Of a stretch of 14,755 nt of DNA, positions 1 to 6,972 are shown one piece after another. This DNA comes from Euperipatoides rowelli (lineage: Eukaryota > Onychophora > Udeonychophora > Euonychophora > Peripatopsidae). Below the pieces are notes generated by a model. It did not search any database, was not told the origin of the DNA, and saw nothing but the letters and a program-made list of their open reading frames with translations. The stretch lies in assembly GCA_003024985.2 (NCBI GenBank), contig PXIH01S0002532.1. The stretch is one strand, 5' to 3'. Within the stretch, counting starts at the first letter, position 1, and the number at the start of each line of letters is the position of its first letter. The position numbers and the translations under genes are program-made.

Positions 1-1077
1 AGACAATAGGGATAGGTAATCATAGAATTGGTCAACCATTTGCTGAACATTCGAAAATAGATCCAAATAAGACCAATCTACCTCATTAAGTGCTTTAGCC
101 ATTGAAATCCTATTTGACAGTTTGTTTTCCCTGAAGCTAATCACTCTAGATTCACGAGACAGTTGAATATAATTTAGCCGAGAAATAAGTACTACACAAT
201 GATGGATGTTGCAATAGGAGGTAAAACAGAAATATCCACTTTGTATTTCACATTAGTAATACATTTGGTTAAAATACTGTCTTTTCTATTAGGTAAATCC
301 AGAACTTGAGAAAAATTAGGTGTATGTAGAATCTGGACAGATCAAGTTTATTTAAATCTCACATAATAAAAATGGCAGCACTGTTATTAAGAGAAAAAAG
401 TCTATCAACTTCCAAGATTAGATATCCTGGCATAGCTGAATTGTTGGTATCACTCAGTGGAAAGTAAGAAGCTATTAAAGCAAACCATGGAATGTTTCTG
501 GGAATTACCGAGGGTCTGCACATGACTGTAACAACTTACAATCCTTCAATACAACACACCTTACTTTGCAAAATAGTGAAGCGCTTGTTGACATTAATAG
601 CAACACCCCCACCATAATGTTTGTCCAATCTAGTGCAAATACAGTGATGAGAAATGTAATCAACAAATTCAAAAGCATTTATTGTTTCCGAAGAGATCCT
701 CAGATCCACGTTTCACTAAAAATGGCAATTGCTGGCAATTGTTGTTTGTAAGTCTGCAGGACTACTTGGGTTTGATCGCATTTGTTTGCCAAAGATCGCA
801 GGTTAGTACACAAAATCTTAGGCAGCGCATAAAGATTTGGTAAAATGTTTATTTTAATAAGATTATTAGGATTAACACCATTCACCAGCCTAGTATTTGA
901 TCCAACAGGGCTTACAAGATCGTCTTTCCGATGATTTTCCTCTCTTTGGATTAAAATATTTAAGCAATCCCAAAGAATGTAGAAGAGCCTAGACACACTG
1001 AGAAACATCCGATTTTCTATTTCTGTACATAAATCCCATAATATAATCCATGAGTATTTCTTTAAATGCATAGTCAC
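1..1077 (-). pseudogene. LINE ORF2 remnant: AP-like endonuclease domain and start of linker (5' half)
   Basis: Read leftward on the minus strand this is the apurinic-like endonuclease of a CR1/jockey-type non-LTR retrotransposon, the enzyme that nicks the target for reverse transcription. The start of the domain is clear: NLRSLANK near 804-781, then SETW near 717-706, where the Glu is the expected metal ligand. After a stop at 700-702 the frame shifts. The GGGVAI motif follows at 596-613. The usual GDLN motif reads as stop-DLNKLD, with the Gly codon now TGA at 359-361. The LPPI-SDH block near 194-226 reads LPPIATSII, so the catalytic Asp and His are lost. The linker motif EVDW lies near 45-105, and the frame stays open to the window edge, so the RT domain would lie to the left. 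At least three stops or frameshifts make it non-functional. The 5' limit is uncertain; sequence above about 1000 is only weakly LINE-like. Confidence 0.82.
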
Positions 1078-1828
1078 TATTGTAATTTAGAAAAATGTAG
1101 GCTACAGCAAGGGCACACGATGTTTCACAATCCAAAAAAAAAACAAAACAGATAAAGCAAGTAAAAACCATGATAATCATTCTATGCAGCAAAGGAACAG
1201 CAGTCAGAATAATAAGAAATACGACTATAGTTTTAAGAGACAAAAGGAAAACAAACTCCAAAAATAACATGAGAAGAAATACACAAAGGCAGCAAATGGG
1301 CCTACATCTATGTATATACAGTACCGGTATATCAGTGTTAAGAACGATTTGATTTTATAAAGCAAGATGTTAATAATAATATAAACGATTCAAAGTCAGT
1401 CTTGAAATTTTTTATTTCCTATCAAGATTTTAGAGTAAAATTATTTTCAAAATTATACATTTATACATTTGTACAGACAGTCAAATTTTAAAAATTACAA
1501 TTTACATTTTGGAGATCAATGTTTAAAATATCGTGGACTCTGAAAGAAAGTTAATGAACTATAGGCCTACTGTGGTATTGAATGACGAGAAATAAAAGGC
1601 AGCAACTGAAAAATAATCATATAAAATAAAAATGANACATACACAAAAGGCACAAGTTGACATAAATTTTTTATATAAAACAAGATAAGAGAAATTATGA
1701 CTTAGGGCCTTGTTTCCAGTAGAAATAACATCTGAATAAAAGGGATTACACTTATGATGTTTACACCAAACCAAAGAGCTAATATTTTCACAAGCCGTTT
1801 AAATATCGTTCATATTATTCACAATTCT
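1078..1828. other. AT-rich spacer, no gene seen
   Basis: Open frames here are short and lack recognisable motifs. It may include 5' untranslated sequence of the LINE to its left. It holds an ambiguous base at 1635, the palindrome TACCGGTA near 1323, and a TAGGCCTA word near 1562. I see no promoter, RNA gene or clear repeat boundary. Confidence 0.5.
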
Positions 1829-2047
1829 ATCACGTTTTTTACATCTGTATTTTCGTCTTTACGTAAAAAATTGGATAAAACTTTGCGAAATCGCTCAAAA
1901 AAGGGCCAGATTATCATAGGGTTGGGGAAAAGTGGGTTTAATAGGTAGTTGGAGTTAGGGTTAGGGTTAGGACTGTAAATAAAATAAAGCTGCTAGCCAT
2001 CTTGATTGTACATGCTGCAATTGACTAAAATGAGAATTATATGAGCC
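1829..2047 (+). repeat. TTAGGG-like dispersed module, copy A
   Basis: First of about seven copies of a roughly 200-250 bp module. Shared landmarks in order are: a CGTTTTT(T)ACATCTG start, TCGTC.TTACG, GAAATCG.TCAAAAA, ATCATAGGGTTGGGG, GTGGGTTTAATA, GTAGTTGGAGTTAGGG, and GGTTAGGACTGTAAATAAA followed by GCTGCTA.CCATCTTGA. This copy has the longest perfect telomere-like run, three GTTAGG(G) units near 1955-1972. No coding capacity is visible. It is interspersed rather than an array, so it is not a telomere; the boundaries are estimated from comparison with the other copies. Confidence 0.72.
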
Positions 2048-2359
2048 CGTTCTAGTATATTTTCTGATCAAGAATCTGGACTTAATAAAAAAAATGGAAT
2101 TTTATGATTTAAGTCCTTTATACCTGTGAGTACAGATATGACAAGTGTGATAAATTATTTTTATTTTTTTTTTATTTTGCAATAATGTTATAACATTTTA
2201 AAAACCGATATCAAATAGTATTTTTATTTGTACTTTTTAATAATAGCCTAATTAAATAAACTTTCAATTTATTAGTATTTGCTATATATTTTTTTCTCTT
2301 GTCTAGTATAATTACTAGATCTTACAAAAAAATTAACAACCTAATATATTAAAGGTTGG
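2048..2359. other. AT-rich spacer with T/A homopolymers
   Basis: Poly-T runs near 2157-2175 and many short A/T tracts. No coding frame, hairpin or repeat match was recognised before block X begins. Confidence 0.5.
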
Positions 2360-2553
2360 TAATCACCAAAAAGGGATTTTTTTTTTCTTTTATTCAAATT
2401 GTTTGAATAACATATAATCTTTTTTTTTTTTTTTTTCAAGTGTAATTTAAAAATATTTAGTAATATATTTATATATTGCTTAAATGTTTTAATACTTTTA
2501 ATATTAAGGTTTATGAAACATTGATAAATTGAAAAAATATAAAAAGTTACTTA
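2360..2553 (+). repeat. Block X, copy 1
   Basis: AT-rich block starting near AATCACC, with landmarks TTTTATTCAAATTG, ATTTAGTAATATATTTATAT, ATTGCTTAAATGTTTTAAT, TTAATATTAAGGTTTATG and ending AAAAAGTTAC. The same landmarks recur in the same order at 3566-3750 with small indels in the homopolymers. It is one part of a larger duplicated segment whose other parts are blocks Y and Z. No coding or TIR signal is seen. Confidence 0.75.
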
Positions 2554-2600
2554 TAATAGAATTCTGTTAAAGATTGAAATACTTAGCCTACTACAATTTT

Positions 2601-2815
2601 ACCGCGTTTTTAATATCTGCGCATATATTTCTGTCATTACAGTACCGTTAGATTTTCGGAAATTGGATCAAAATTTTCGAAATCGATCAAAAACGATTAT
2701 TTCACTCCTTCAACATCATAAGGTTGGGGCAAAGTGAGATTAATACGTAGTTGAAGTTAGGGTTCATGGTTGTGGTAAGGTTAGGACTGTAAACAAAAAA
2801 AATAAGGCTGCTATC
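2601..2815 (+). repeat. TTAGGG-like dispersed module, copy B
   Basis: Starts at ACCGCGTTTTTAATATCTGC and continues through CGAAATCGATCAAAAACG, TTTCACTCCTTCAACATCAT, AAGGTTGGGGCAAAGTG, GTAGTTGAAGTTAGGGTT, GGTAAGGTTAGGACTG and AATAAGGCTGCTATC. Only one perfect TTAGGG remains in its core. Copy C follows within about 40 bp in the same orientation, so B and C form a loose tandem pair. Confidence 0.75.
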
Positions 2816-2852
2816 AGAAATGTCTAAATACGGACAAATATTATCGGTTGAA

Positions 2853-3110
2853 ACCGCGTTTTTGACATCTGCGCATATATATTCGTCATTTTTCGTCATT
2901 ACGGAAGTGCTACAAAGTCTCGAAATCGATCAAAAAATGGATTGTTTCACCCCTTCATCATCATAGGGTTGGGGCATAATGGGTTTAATACGTAATTGGA
3001 GTTAGGGTTAGGGTTGTTGTAAGGTTAGGACTGTAAAAAAAAAAAAAATTGTGACTAAAAATTTGGATTTTAAATTACGTTTATACATCCAGTATTTAAC
3101 GCCACGTTGA
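2853..3110 (+). repeat. TTAGGG-like dispersed module, copy C
   Basis: Starts ACCGCGTTTTTGACATCTGC and includes ATTACGGAAGTGCTAC, TCGAAATCGATCAAAAAATG, TTTCACCCCTTCATCATCAT, AGGGTTGGGGCATAATGGG and GAGTTAGGGTTAGGGTTG. The A-run after GGACTGTAAA is expanded. Its right flank (GACTAAAAAT...ATCCAGTATTTAAC) matches the right flank of copy D, so the full repeat extends at least 60 bp beyond the TTAGGG core. Confidence 0.75.
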
Positions 3111-3159
3111 TCATGTGACTAAAGAGGCACTAAGGTTTTCAACCGTTGACGCCTAGTCA

Positions 3160-3245
3160 AAAATGAATTAAATTTACATAATATACAAATTTTGGTTACA
3201 CAACCCCAAATAGATTTTATAACAAAATTATTATTTACGATCAAT
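3160..3245 (+). repeat. Block Y, copy 1
   Basis: Landmarks are AATTTACATAATAT, GGTTACACAACC and CAAATAGATTTTATAACAAA followed by ATTATTATTTA. The same order is found at 3752-3838 with few differences. Copy 1 runs directly into the perfect hairpin at 3243-3306, which copy 2 lacks. Confidence 0.78.
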
Positions 3246-3306
3246 AGTTTTATAATTTTAAAGTTATATTTTTTTTTAAATATAACTTTAAAATTATAAA
3301 ACTATT
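3243..3306. repeat. Perfect inverted repeat: 29-bp arms around a 6-T loop
   Basis: The left arm 3243-3271 begins AATAGTTTTATAATTTTAAA. The right arm 3278-3306 is its exact reverse complement, and the loop is six T (3272-3277). No mismatch occurs in 29 pairs, although the surrounding duplicated sequence has diverged. Transcribed, it would be a strong all-A/U stem. It may be the centre of a foldback element, a cruciform site or the trace of a recent inversion-type duplication. Block Y copy 2 has no hairpin at this place. Confidence 0.95.
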
Positions 3307-3374
3307 AAAGTTACAAATAACGAATTTCTAAAGAATTAAACATTTTATGGTTAATTCTTATTATACAAAATATA

Positions 3375-3560
3375 AATTTTATGGATAATACAAAATGTTC
3401 TTTCCTCATCTACTCAGGACTCAGGTGTTTTTGTTTTTTTTCTGTATCGAGCAGTATACAGACAGTAGTGTAAAAAATAAAAGTTTGAAAATTAGAAGGG
3501 AAAGAACAGTGATGTACTTATCAGGTAAATAATTTAAAAGTACAGATAGGGCTAATTCAT
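3375..3560 (+). repeat. Block Z, copy 1
   Basis: Landmarks are TTTTATGGATAATACAA, AGGACTCAGGTG, GAGCAGTATACAGACAGTAG, AAAAGTTTGAAAATTAG and GGGAAAGAACAG. The same order appears at 5590-5775. Copy 2 retains a better reading frame there; this copy has several stops in the matching frame and looks like the more decayed duplicate. Confidence 0.72.
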
Positions 3561-3565
3561 TTAGT

Positions 3566-3750
3566 GATCACCGTTATATTGAAAAAAAAAAGGATTTTCT
3601 TTTATTCAAATTGTTATAAATTTTTTTTCATGTGCAGTATACAATATTTAGTAATATATTTATATATTGCTTAAATATTTTAATACTTTTTAATATTAAG
3701 GTTCCGTTTATAAAACATTAATAAATTAAAAAATATATAAAAAGTTACAA
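3566..3750 (+). repeat. Block X, copy 2
   Basis: Matches block X copy 1 (2360-2553): GATCACC, TTTTATTCAAATTG, ATTTAGTAATATATTTATAT, ATTGCTTAAAT, TTAATATTAAGG and an AAAAAGTTAC end. It lacks the 20-bp T-run of copy 1. It sits immediately before block Y copy 2, whereas copies B and C of the TTAGGG-like module lie between X and Y in the first unit. Confidence 0.75.
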
Positions 3751-3751
3751 A

Positions 3752-3838
3752 TAATGAATCAAATTTACATAATATTAAATTGGGGTTACACAACCACAAA
3801 TAGATTTTATAACAAAATTATTATTTATGATTGATATT
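3752..3838 (+). repeat. Block Y, copy 2
   Basis: Matches 3160-3245 through AATTTACATAATAT, GGTTACACAACC and AAATAGATTTTATAACAAAA. It ends shortly before the LINE insertion at about 3875. After that insertion, block Z resumes at 5590, as expected if the insertion split a Y-Z segment. Confidence 0.78.
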
Positions 3839-3860
3839 TTTATACATTTAACGTTGTTTT

Positions 3861-3877
3861 AAAATAGCTTATTCTTT
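3861..3877. repeat. Left target-site duplication of the 3.9-5.55 kb LINE insertion
   Basis: AAAATAGCTTATTCTTT lies just left of the poly-T that is the LINE poly-A tail on the minus strand. The same 17 bases with one difference (AAAATATCTTATTCTTT) are at 5551-5567. This is the pattern of target-primed reverse transcription. Confidence 0.75.
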
Positions 3878-4492
3878 TTTTTTTTTAACTTTATTATACT
3901 AAATAACATGACAGCATACAACAAAAGGGTTAGAATTAACCTCCTCGGCTATAATACAAAGACCACTAAAATCCAAACATAAGGTTTCGCACAATAGGCC
4001 AACAATACATAAGTACATGACAAAATTCAATGCACCACAAAAATTACAAATATAGCACATCAGCTACAAATAATTGAAAATAATTATGTAATACCCCATT
4101 ATTCCATTTTACCCCAAAAACATAGGGATGTATAAACTTAAAATCATGACGTACTTGTTGTGCCACCTGTAACTGAAAATACTGCCACGGCCTTAAGGGA
4201 ATACCCTGAAAAATCCTAAAGTTTCTGATTTTCCATAAGCAAAACACATAACCAAAAATAAAGTGCAGCACACCTTTCTGCTGCACAAAATGTACAAGCA
4301 AGTCATAGACATAATTGTAACTAAAATTAATATGTGTGTATTGAGTGACACGACTACGAAGATCTGCAAAGTGCCAACACACAAGTAACAAATGAAAAAT
4401 GGTTTCAGGATAATCACAAAACGCACATCGACCCTTTACCTGAAACTTGTATCGGGCTATCAATAAATCCCTGTAAAGATGGACTATCGTTA
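3875..4492 (-). pseudogene. LINE 3' end: zf-RVT-like C-terminal region, 3' UTR, AATAAA and poly-A (copy 1)
   Basis: A minus-strand fragment of the last part of a LINE ORF2. A continuous frame begins near 4490 (IVHLYRDLLIARYKFQ) and ends at 4044. It contains a zinc-finger-like motif: CAFCDYPETIFHLLLVC, i.e. C-x2-C...ET..HL....C, as in the zf-RVT region found after the RT domain of many LINEs. LWKIRNFRIFQ follows, like the W-x-x-RN-x-F block seen after that finger in other LINEs. A roughly 150-base 3' UTR ends with AATAAA (reverse complement of 3890-3895), then GTT and A12 (T run 3875-3886). The RT and endonuclease domains are missing, so it is a 5'-truncated copy. The 5' end abuts an (ATT)n tract at 4496-4513. 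The exact clade is not determined. Confidence 0.75.
3890..3895 (-). promoter_or_regulatory. Polyadenylation signal AATAAA of the LINE 3' end
   Basis: TTTATT on the plus strand reads AATAAA on the minus strand, three bases before the A12 tail. This is shorter than the usual 10-30 base spacing, so the tail may have expanded or shortened since insertion. Confidence 0.7.
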
Positions 4493-5098
4493 AATTTATT
4501 ATTATTATTTTTAAAAGGGAATCTCACCCTTTATGCAAATTTTATTACATCAGAACTTAGAATTTACAAAAATAAGAATATTGAGATTATAACATTATAG
4601 AATTTACAAAAATAAGACTATTGAGCTTAAAAACTATAACATTAAATTTAGAAATATTGACAAGATTAAGTTAGTTATATAGAGCTATTGTGGACACAAA
4701 ATCCAAAGACAATTAAATCAAATCAAATTAGATTATTAGGTAAAGATAAAAAATTCAACTTGCATTTTTGAAAGACTGAAGTATTTACCCATCTTGAATA
4801 CCATAACTTAAAAGACAAATGGACACTGAGAAACACAGTGGTGTATGTTCATTTTTTCACAAACTGAGATACAGCTGTTCAAAATTTTTGATATGCTGAA
4901 AAATATATTGAGTGCACCAAATATATGGTGCACTCTAGTGGACTAAATATGAAGTATGAGGTTCACCACTTTACTGCAAGATAAAATACATCTCCAAATA
5001 GCACATTATGGGTCTAACTCAATTTTTTTTAAAAAAAAATTGATTTGCACCACTTTGCTTCTCAGGTGTTCAAATACTTAAGAATATTTGGAATTTCT
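4493..5098. other. Non-coding filler inside the composite LINE insertion
   Basis: No gene seen. It contains an (ATT)n tract at 4496-4513, a tandem pair of about 40 bp beginning TAGAATTTACAAAAATAAGA (4558-4597 and 4598-4645), a perfect hairpin GAGTGCACCA/TGGTGCACTC with a 6-base loop (4910-4935), and an A/T palindrome TCAATTTTTTTT...AAAAAAAATTGA (5019-5043). The reverse strand near 4500-4560 resembles the (AAT)n-tailed 3' end of another element. Confidence 0.5.
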
Positions 5099-5268
5099 TG
5101 TTGCGACTTTTTTGGTATCAGTGATCATAATATCATAAGATTTAATTTGACTTTAAATGGTGAAATTAGGGGTGATGATATGTTAGTTCCAGATTTTAGT
5201 AAAGCTGATTTTAATAAACTAAGGAGAATACTCGGTTCAGTTAATTGGAAAGATATTTTCGAAGGTAA
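5099..5268 (+). pseudogene. CR1/L2-like LINE endonuclease C-terminus fragment
   Basis: The plus-strand frame holds the end of a LINE endonuclease and the linker to the RT. GISDHNIIRFNL includes the catalytic SDH motif at 5120-5128. It is followed by DFSKADFNKLRRILGSVNW and DIFEG, which closely resembles the CR1-clade pattern SDHxMIxF...DFxxANFxxxxxLLxxxxW. The frame is open but the fragment has no start and lacks the rest of the endonuclease. It stops at an ambiguous base (5269), next to a second copy of the minus-strand LINE 3' end. It is a different family from the zf-RVT LINE around it. Confidence 0.75.
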
Positions 5269-5269
5269 N

Positions 5270-5550
5270 TACATAAGTACATGACAAAATTCAATGCACC
5301 ACAAAAATTACAAATATAGCACATCAGCTACAAATAATTGAAAATAATTATGTAATACCCCATTCTTCCATTTTACCCAAAAAACATAGGGATGTATAAA
5401 CTTAAAATCATGATGTACAAGTTGTACCACCTGTAAGTGAAAATACTGCCATGGCCTTAAGGGAATATCCTGAAAAATCCTAAAGTTTCTGATTTTCCAT
5501 ACACAAAACATATAAAGATAAATAAAGTGCAGCACACCCTTCTGTTGCAC
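5270..5550 (-). pseudogene. Second copy of the zf-RVT LINE 3' segment (truncated)
   Basis: Repeats 4008-4290 in the same orientation. About the first 100 bases (5270-5370) are identical to 4008-4108; after that roughly one base in ten differs (for example CCTTTCTGC versus CCCTTCTGT). The minus-strand frame LWKIRNFRIFQDIPLRPWQY is intact from 5550 to 5308. Its 5' end stops at GCAC|AAAAT, where the element and the target site share AAAAT. It lacks its own 3' UTR end and poly-A, which are found only at 3875-4007. The abrupt boundary next to the ambiguous base 5269 is suspicious. Confidence 0.75.
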
Positions 5551-5567
5551 AAAATATCTTATTCTTT
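5551..5567. repeat. Right target-site duplication of the LINE insertion
   Basis: AAAATATCTTATTCTTT, one mismatch to 3861-3877. The flanking sequence on the far side leads into block Z copy 2. An insertion that split Y from Z predicts exactly this. Confidence 0.75.
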
Positions 5568-5589
5568 ACATAAACAACAACAAAAAAAT

Positions 5590-5775
5590 ATTCTATGGAT
5601 AATACAAGCAAAAATATTCTAATGAGGACTCAGATGCTTTTTATTCTGGATCAAGCAGTATAACAGACAGTAGTGGAAAACCTAAAAGTTTGAAAAGTAG
5701 CAGGGAAAGAACAGAGATGTATTTATTAGGTAAACAATTAGAAAATATATAGATAGTGATAATTCATCTAAAGAA
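5590..5775 (+). repeat. Block Z, copy 2
   Basis: Matches 3375-3560: TATGGATAATACAA, GAGGACTCAGATG, AAGCAGTATAACAGACAGTAG, AAAAGTTTGAAAAGTAG and GGGAAAGAACAGAGATGTA. It overlaps the start of the coding-like relic at 5606-6070. Confidence 0.72.
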
Positions 5776-6070
5776 AACAATGGCGAAGAAATACAAGTTT
5801 TAAATTATTTAATCTAATGAAATTAGACAACTTTATGAAAAGCCTAGTGTTTTAATATTAATGGAAGCATTGATTAGACCTAATGATAAAGAGGTCTTTG
5901 AAATCTATAATATTTCTTTTCATCGAATAGTGGATAAAATTAAAGGAAAAAGTGTTTCAATATATTGCATGAAAATCTTTCTATTTTACTTCTTTTACTT
6001 TAGCCATAAAAGTAAAGGGAGCACAACATTTCAGTGTCTTCTCCAAACACTTAAAAAATGTGTTACGTAG
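5606..6070 (+). pseudogene. Unrecognised decayed coding region (acidic/Ser-rich N-part plus folded-looking C-part)
   Basis: I do not recognise the family. Three plus-strand frame segments run on from each other. 5606-5749 reads a Ser/Asp-rich stretch (NEDSDAFYSGSSSITDSSGK). After a stop at 5750-5752 the frame shifts by one and reads DSDNSSKENNGEEIQVLNYL. From 5816 to 6070 the first frame reopens as NEIRQLYEKPSVLILMEALI, then RPNDKEVFEIYNISFHRIVD, ending at a stop at 6068-6070. Polar disordered sequence followed by an amphipathic segment looks like a real protein rather than chance AT-rich frames. Part of it is duplicated at 3375-3560 in worse condition. It is broken by at least two frame changes. 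It may be part of an ancient transposon ORF or of a duplicated host gene. Confidence 0.4.
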
Positions 6071-6104
6071 CCACTTATGTATAGAAGTATCTAAATACTG
6101 ACCA

Positions 6105-6325
6105 ATATGACCCTTTACGGAAGTGGTAGGAAGTGCTAGCACAGTCTCTAAACCATCAAAAAAAATGATTATTTCACCCCTTCATCGTCATAGGGTTGGG
6201 GCATTGTGGGTTTAATACGTAGTTGGAGTTAGGGTTCGGGGTTATGGTAAGGTTAGGACTTTAAAGAACAAATTAACATGACTAAAAATGTAGATTGTAT
6301 ATTTAATTTATATCTCCAGTTTTTA
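6105..6325 (+). repeat. TTAGGG-like dispersed module, copy D
   Basis: Shares TTTACGGAAGTG, TGATTATTTCACCCCTTCAT, CATAGGGTTGGGGCATTG, GGGTTTAATACGTAGTTGG, AGTTAGGGTTCGGGGTTA and GGTAAGGTTAGGACTTTAAA with the other copies. Its left part (CCGCGTTTTT...) is missing. Its right flank matches copy C up to CCAGT.TTTAAC, where the ribosomal protein relic begins. Confidence 0.72.
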
Positions 6326-6330
6326 ACCTC

Positions 6331-6663
6331 TCGTCCTATTTATTAACCATTCTTTTAAGGAACCAAAAACCATCAAAAAAGGACATTGAAAAAATTATGG
6401 TAAGTGTTGGTATAATAACTTATGATAATAACCTTGCAAAAGTTATCAGTGAACTTAGTGGAAAAGCAATTGAAGATGTGATGGAGGCGGGTAAAAAGAA
6501 GTTGACCTCTGTTCCATGATGCTTATGTGGTTGCAGCTGCTCTGGCAACTGGAGCTGGCAGTGGTGCAGGGGCTGGGTCGTCCTGAAGCTAAAAAAGAAA
6601 AAAAAAATTAAAGAGGATTAAGAAGAATCTGATGAAGACATGGGTTTTGGACTTTTTAATTAA
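6331..6663 (+). pseudogene. RPLP2: Processed pseudogene of 60S acidic ribosomal protein P2
   Basis: P2 is an acidic stalk protein of the large ribosomal subunit that recruits translation GTPases. The relic follows the family along its whole length: YLLTILLRNQKPSKKDIEKI from 6337, MVSVGI, NNLAKVISELSGKAIEDVM, GKKKLTSVP, an Ala/Gly-rich hinge (AAALATGAGSGAGAG) in a second frame, a Lys/Glu stretch, and the hallmark C-terminus EESDEDMGFGLFN then TAA (6661-6663). The initiator Met and first few codons are missing. A stop follows SVP, the hinge is frameshifted, the frame is restored by a second shift, and another in-frame stop lies in the charged stretch. It reads on with no intron-like interruption and has an AATAAA downstream, so I infer a retrocopy. 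It begins where module copy D ends. Confidence 0.9.
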
Positions 6664-6675
6664 TTTTTTTTTCAT

Positions 6676-6706
6676 GTAGGCCTACATAGCCTATATTGTA
6701 GGCTAT
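6676..6706. repeat. Palindrome GTAGGCCTAC and adjacent TAGCCTA/TAGGCTA inverted repeat
   Basis: GTAGGCCTAC (6676-6685) is a perfect palindrome. It is followed at once by ATAGCCTA (6686-6693), loop TATTG, and TAGGCTAT (6699-6706). It lies in the apparent 3' UTR of the RPLP2 relic. The same word family recurs near 1562, 2245, 2585, 10396, 13607 and 13900. Confidence 0.7.
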
Positions 6707-6716
6707 AATAATTTTG

Positions 6717-6722
6717 AATAAA
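6717..6722 (+). promoter_or_regulatory. Polyadenylation signal AATAAA of the RPLP2 relic
   Basis: AATAAAGCACTTTATTCTTC lies about 55 bases after the relic's stop codon, a plausible spacing for a short ribosomal protein 3' UTR. The A-rich CAACAAGAAACAAAA that follows may be an eroded poly-A tail. Confidence 0.6.
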
Positions 6723-6972
6723 GCACTTTATTCTTCAACAAGAAACAAAATCCCCCCAGTTTACACGTGAAATTGATACACAAGAAATTTTTACTTGTTA
6801 CAAATCAACATGATTTTAAAATACTTATAACACATGTTGTATAATATACATCATCACAGATATACTACATAGGAAAAAAAAAGAAGAAAAGGAAAAAATT
6901 AAAAAAAAGGAACTTTAGCACCATAAAGGAAAAGGAATATGCTTATTTGTCATCTAGTTAATCAATCCTATG
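6723..6972. other. A-rich spacer
   Basis: Purine-rich AAAAAAAAAGAAGAAAAGG tracts near 6870-6910; no gene or repeat boundary recognised. Confidence 0.5.

Noticed and set aside
566-751. Plus-strand open frame of 61 codons
   Set aside because: Antisense shadow of the LINE endonuclease domain.
989-1270. Minus-strand open frame of 93 codons, hydrophobic
   Set aside because: Overlaps the LINE relic in another frame and consists of Ile/Phe/Leu-rich AT-driven sequence without a motif.
1754-1948. Plus-strand open frame of 64 codons
   Set aside because: Runs through spacer and module copy A; the matching stretch is not kept open in the other module copies.
1950-1975. True interstitial or terminal telomere array
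   Set aside because: Only about three TTAGGG-like units, always embedded in the same longer module; no long pure array anywhere in the window.
4193-4426. Second minus-strand frame overlapping the zf-RVT relic
   Set aside because: Shadow of the frame with the CAFCDYPET motif; it has no motif of its own.
3875-5550. Twin-priming inversion as a full explanation of the composite LINE
   Set aside because: The inverted piece belongs to a different LINE family (CR1-like), and a second same-strand 3' copy is present, which twin priming does not produce.
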